A stretch of 64,000 bases of DNA, taken from NCBI RefSeq assembly GCF_014855515.1, contig NZ_JACYFK010000004.1, positions 248,001 to 312,000 on the forward strand, read 5' to 3'. The position numbers and the translations under genes were made by a program. Positions 62,139 through 64,000 of the stretch are shown here, piece after piece; position 1 is the first letter of the stretch; each line of letters starts with the position of its first letter. A model generated the notes under the pieces. It had not been told where the DNA came from, made no database searches, and was given only the letters and a program-made list of their open reading frames with translations. This DNA comes from Euzebyella marina (GTDB lineage Bacteria > Bacteroidota > Bacteroidia > Flavobacteriales > Flavobacteriaceae).

Positions 62139-62158
62139 ACCCCCCTTAAAAATAGGAT
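62139..62158. promoter_or_regulatory. nitrogen operator candidate, proximal box of glnA
   Basis: ACCCCCC, an A-rich spacer, then a degenerate right half (AGGAT). Its centre is 51 bases from that of the distal box and about 40 bases upstream of the predicted start; it overlaps the expected -33 region. Confidence 0.45.
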
Positions 62159-62174
62159 ATCTCCACAAAAAATA

Positions 62175-62182
62175 TATTTTTG
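62175..62182 (+). promoter_or_regulatory. TAnnTTTG promoter of the type II glutamine synthetase gene
   Basis: TATTTTTG, 37 bases before the ATG at 62220. Confidence 0.6.
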
Positions 62183-62219
62183 TTAGTCTGAAAATTAAAA
62201 AATTTAACTTCCTTAGATT

Positions 62220-63236
62220 ATGAGCAAAACAAAATTGGAGTATATCTGGCTAGATGGATACTTCCCCACGCAGAACATGAGAAGCAAAACCAAAGTAGTA
62301 AATGATTTTGGTGGAACCTTGGAAGACTGCCCAATGTGGTCTTTTGACGGAAGTTCAACCAAACAGGCAGAAGGTGGTTCTTCAGATTGTTTATTAAAAC
62401 CAGTTGCGATTTTCCCAGACCCTGTAAGAAAAGATGGTTTCTTAGTAATGACAGAGGTATTGAACGCTGATGGAACCCCACACCCTTCAAACGGTAGAGC
62501 TACTATAGATGATGATGACAATGATTTCTGGTTCGGTTTCGAGCAAGAATACTTTATCATGGATACCGTTACCGACCTTCCATTAGGTTTCCCAAGAGGT
62601 GGCTACCCTGCGCCACAAGGTATGTACTATTGCTCTGTTGGAGGAAAAAATACTCATGGTCGTCATATTGTTGAAGAACATGCAGATATGTGTATCGCTG
62701 CGGGTATCAACTTCGAAGGAATCAACCAAGAGGTTGCTTGCGGTCAGTGGGAATTCCAATTATTTGCAAAAGGAGCCAAAAAAGCTGGAGATGAACTTTG
62801 GGTTGCACGTTATATGTTAGATAGATTGACCGAGCAATACGGTTACTACATTGAGTATCACCCAAAACCATTAGGCAAAGATATGGACTGGAACGGTTCT
62901 GGTATGCACGCAAACTTCTCAAACAGTACTTTAAGAACTGCCGGTTCCAAAGATACTTATGAGAAAATATGTGAAGCATTTAGACCAGTCGTTAAAGAGC
63001 ACATCGAAGTATATGGCGAGTTCAACGATCAGCGTTTGACCGGTCTTCATGAAACCGCTTCTATTAACGATTTCTCTTACGGTATTTCTGACCGTGGAGC
63101 TTCTATCCGTATTCCTATCGCTACCGTAGAAAGCGGTTGGAAAGGTTGGCTAGAAGACAGAAGACCTGCTTCTAATGGTGATCCTTATAAGATTGCCGGA
63201 AGAATTGTTAAGACTGTAAAGTCTGCCAAGGTTTAA
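62220..63236 (+). CDS. glnA: glutamine synthetase type II (eukaryote-like)
   Basis: A 338-residue GSII-type enzyme, the short form found in eukaryotes, rhizobia and many Bacteroidetes. Motifs are LEYIWLDGYFPTQNMRSK, CPMWSFDGSSTKQAEG (beta-grasp signature), FWFGFEQEYFIMD, GINQEVACGQWEFQL, WNGSGMHANFS and SYGISDRGASIRIPI. It has no adenylylation Tyr loop of type I. The promoter and two operator boxes are like those of glnK-amtB. A terminator follows at 63262. Confidence 0.95.
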   Translation: MSKTKLEYIWLDGYFPTQNMRSKTKVVNDFGGTLEDCPMWSFDGSSTKQAEGGSSDCLLKPVAIFPDPVRKDGFLVMTEVLNADGTPHPSNGRATIDDDDNDFWFGFEQEYFIMDTVTDLPLGFPRGGYPAPQGMYYCSVGGKNTHGRHIVEEHADMCIAAGINFEGINQEVACGQWEFQLFAKGAKKAGDELWVARYMLDRLTEQYGYYIEYHPKPLGKDMDWNGSGMHANFSNSTLRTAGSKDTYEKICEAFRPVVKEHIEVYGEFNDQRLTGLHETASINDFSYGISDRGASIRIPIATVESGWKGWLEDRRPASNGDPYKIAGRIVKTVKSAKV

Positions 63237-63261
63237 GATTTAATTGTTGACATAATAAGTG

Positions 63262-63291
63262 AAAGGCCTCGATTCTAAATCGGGGCTTTTT
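63262..63291 (+). terminator. terminator of the type II glutamine synthetase gene
   Basis: Stem of about 11 pairs with core GGCCTCGATT / AATCGGGGC (one wobble), 3-base loop, T5 run. Confidence 0.8.
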
Positions 63292-63493
63292 CAATTGTGC
63301 TTATTGCTAATTGCTCCCCTTTTTAAAATTGTAAAAACGCATTTCCTCATTTATCCAAAGGTCTAATCCATAAAATAGATAAGTCTATCAATAGCTCTAT
63401 GAGAAAGAAGCTAATTCTCTTTTTATAGATAAATCAAAAATTTATAACGATTGTCCAGGTAAAGGGATATTCTATAAGACGGTAAGAAAGAGC

Positions 63494-64000
63494 TTATCCT
63501 ATAGTAAAATAAACGAAGGCTGCATACACTGCGACGAGAATCAGACCATCTCTCCACCCCAAACGCAATCCTTTAGGAAAAAATACCAAGGGAAGAACAA
63601 GAAAGGAAATACCTAGCATCCAAAAAATATCATTCTGCAACAAACCCTGATCCATAACTTTTACTGGCGTTATCATCGAAGTAATGCCTAAAACTGCCAG
63701 AACATTAAAAATATTCGACCCTATTAGGTTGCCCACGGAAATAGCTTTTTCCTTCTTAATTACTGCAATAATGGAGGCAGCCAGTTCAGGAATACTTGTA
63801 CCCACCGATACGACGGTAACACCTATAATTCGTTCGCTAACACCGTAAATCGACGCCAGACCAACTGCGCCATTAATCAATAATTCTGAACCCGCCCAAA
63901 GCGCAACACCTCCAATACCCAATAAAAAGACTGTTTTATATAAGGGCAACGGAATATCATCTTCAGGCAATTCGTCAACCACAGCCGGCTTCTGAAAACG
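63494..64000 (-). CDS. calcium/sodium antiporter (CaCA, YrbG-like), 5' end beyond the window
   Basis: The C-terminal half of a cation exchanger; the frame stays open through the right edge (RFQKPAVVDELP...), so the GTG at 63982 is not the start. An acidic linker is followed by the second alpha-repeat, GLASIYGVSERIIGVTVVSV then GTSIPELAASI, GNLIGSNIFNVLAVLG, the family's ion-binding signature (G-T-S-x-P-E and G-S-N-x-x-N). Four or five helices are visible. It exchanges calcium for sodium or protons at the inner membrane. Confidence 0.88.
   Translation of the reverse strand, partial: RFQKPAVVDELPEDDIPLPLYKTVFLLGIGGVALWAGSELLINGAVGLASIYGVSERIIGVTVVSVGTSIPELAASIIAVIKKEKAISVGNLIGSNIFNVLAVLGITSMITPVKVMDQGLLQNDIFWMLGISFLVLPLVFFPKGLRLGWRDGLILVAVYAAFVYFTIG

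Noticed and set aside
1-64000. CRISPR arrays, insertion sequences, prophage, tRNA or rRNA genes
   Set aside because: I saw no direct-repeat array, transposase, integrase or recognisable RNA gene on either strand; very short or diverged elements could have escaped reading by eye.

Overview
The window looks like chromosome of a marine member of the family Flavobacteriaceae (Bacteroidetes). The evidence is a low-to-moderate G+C content, promoters of the form TAnnTTTG, almost no Shine-Dalgarno sequences, a TonB receptor with a carboxypeptidase-like N-terminal domain, a long NusB, glutamine synthetases of types II and III, DUF3276 and DUF4920 proteins, and a cyclophilin-FKBP fusion. The genus cannot be fixed from this sequence. 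I see no rRNA, tRNA, insertion sequence, prophage or CRISPR array. Almost all of it reads as stable core genome, cut at both ends (a membrane protein at the left edge, a Ca/Na antiporter at the right edge).

Layout. 1-3.1 kb: partial membrane protein, Cys-rich small proteins, a PepSY-TM protein, and a divergent pair of paralogous Cys-rich proteins, one behind a leader ORF and terminator. 3.1-13.2 kb: HMG-CoA lyase, LysE-type exporter, Dabb protein, pyrD, a large TonB-dependent receptor, pepT, a DUF1801 protein and a Tat-type Gfo/Idh/MocA oxidoreductase. 13.2-17.7 kb: nusB, DUF1573 and yajC, divergent from a half-size ABC exporter, then a DUF3276 protein. 17.7-26.6 kb: M14 peptidase, acyltransferase/BASS/CsaA operon, redoxin, YfiT-like protein, 1-Cys peroxiredoxin, an unknown lipoprotein plus helical protein pair, a cold-shock protein and a tiny membrane protein. 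26.7-38.3 kb: immunophilin fusion, M28 peptidase with PPK2, an NtrC-like regulator without HTH, a NatA/NatB-MscS-DUF6268 operon, dnaJ and grpE. 38.4-43.4 kb: SDR protein, mnmD, DUF4920, ilvE, a MazG-like protein, small membrane proteins and crcB. 43.5-46.6 kb: nitrogen operon glnK-amtB-porin. 46.6-54.5 kb: DUF1684 lipoprotein, an MFS exporter behind an attenuator-like leader, a hydrolase, Lrp/AsnC, purU and DUF4197. 54.5-59.7 kb: pyrF, prfA, an ApbE-thioredoxin-Rieske operon and purM. 59.8-64 kb: divergent type III and type II glutamine synthetases and the partial antiporter.

The most interesting signal is regulatory. The glnK-amtB-porin promoter and the type II glutamine synthetase promoter, 18.5 kb apart, each carry two inverted-repeat boxes of the form ACCCC-(A/T-rich spacer)-GGGGT. 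The boxes are 51-54 bp apart and their centres lie near -40 and -93 of the predicted start, which is the geometry of a two-site activator. This suggests a shared nitrogen regulon operator whose regulator is not in the window. Two other genes (the MFS exporter at 47476 and the Cys-rich protein ending at 2224) have a promoter, a short leader ORF and an intrinsic terminator just before the start codon, the layout of translation-coupled transcription attenuation.
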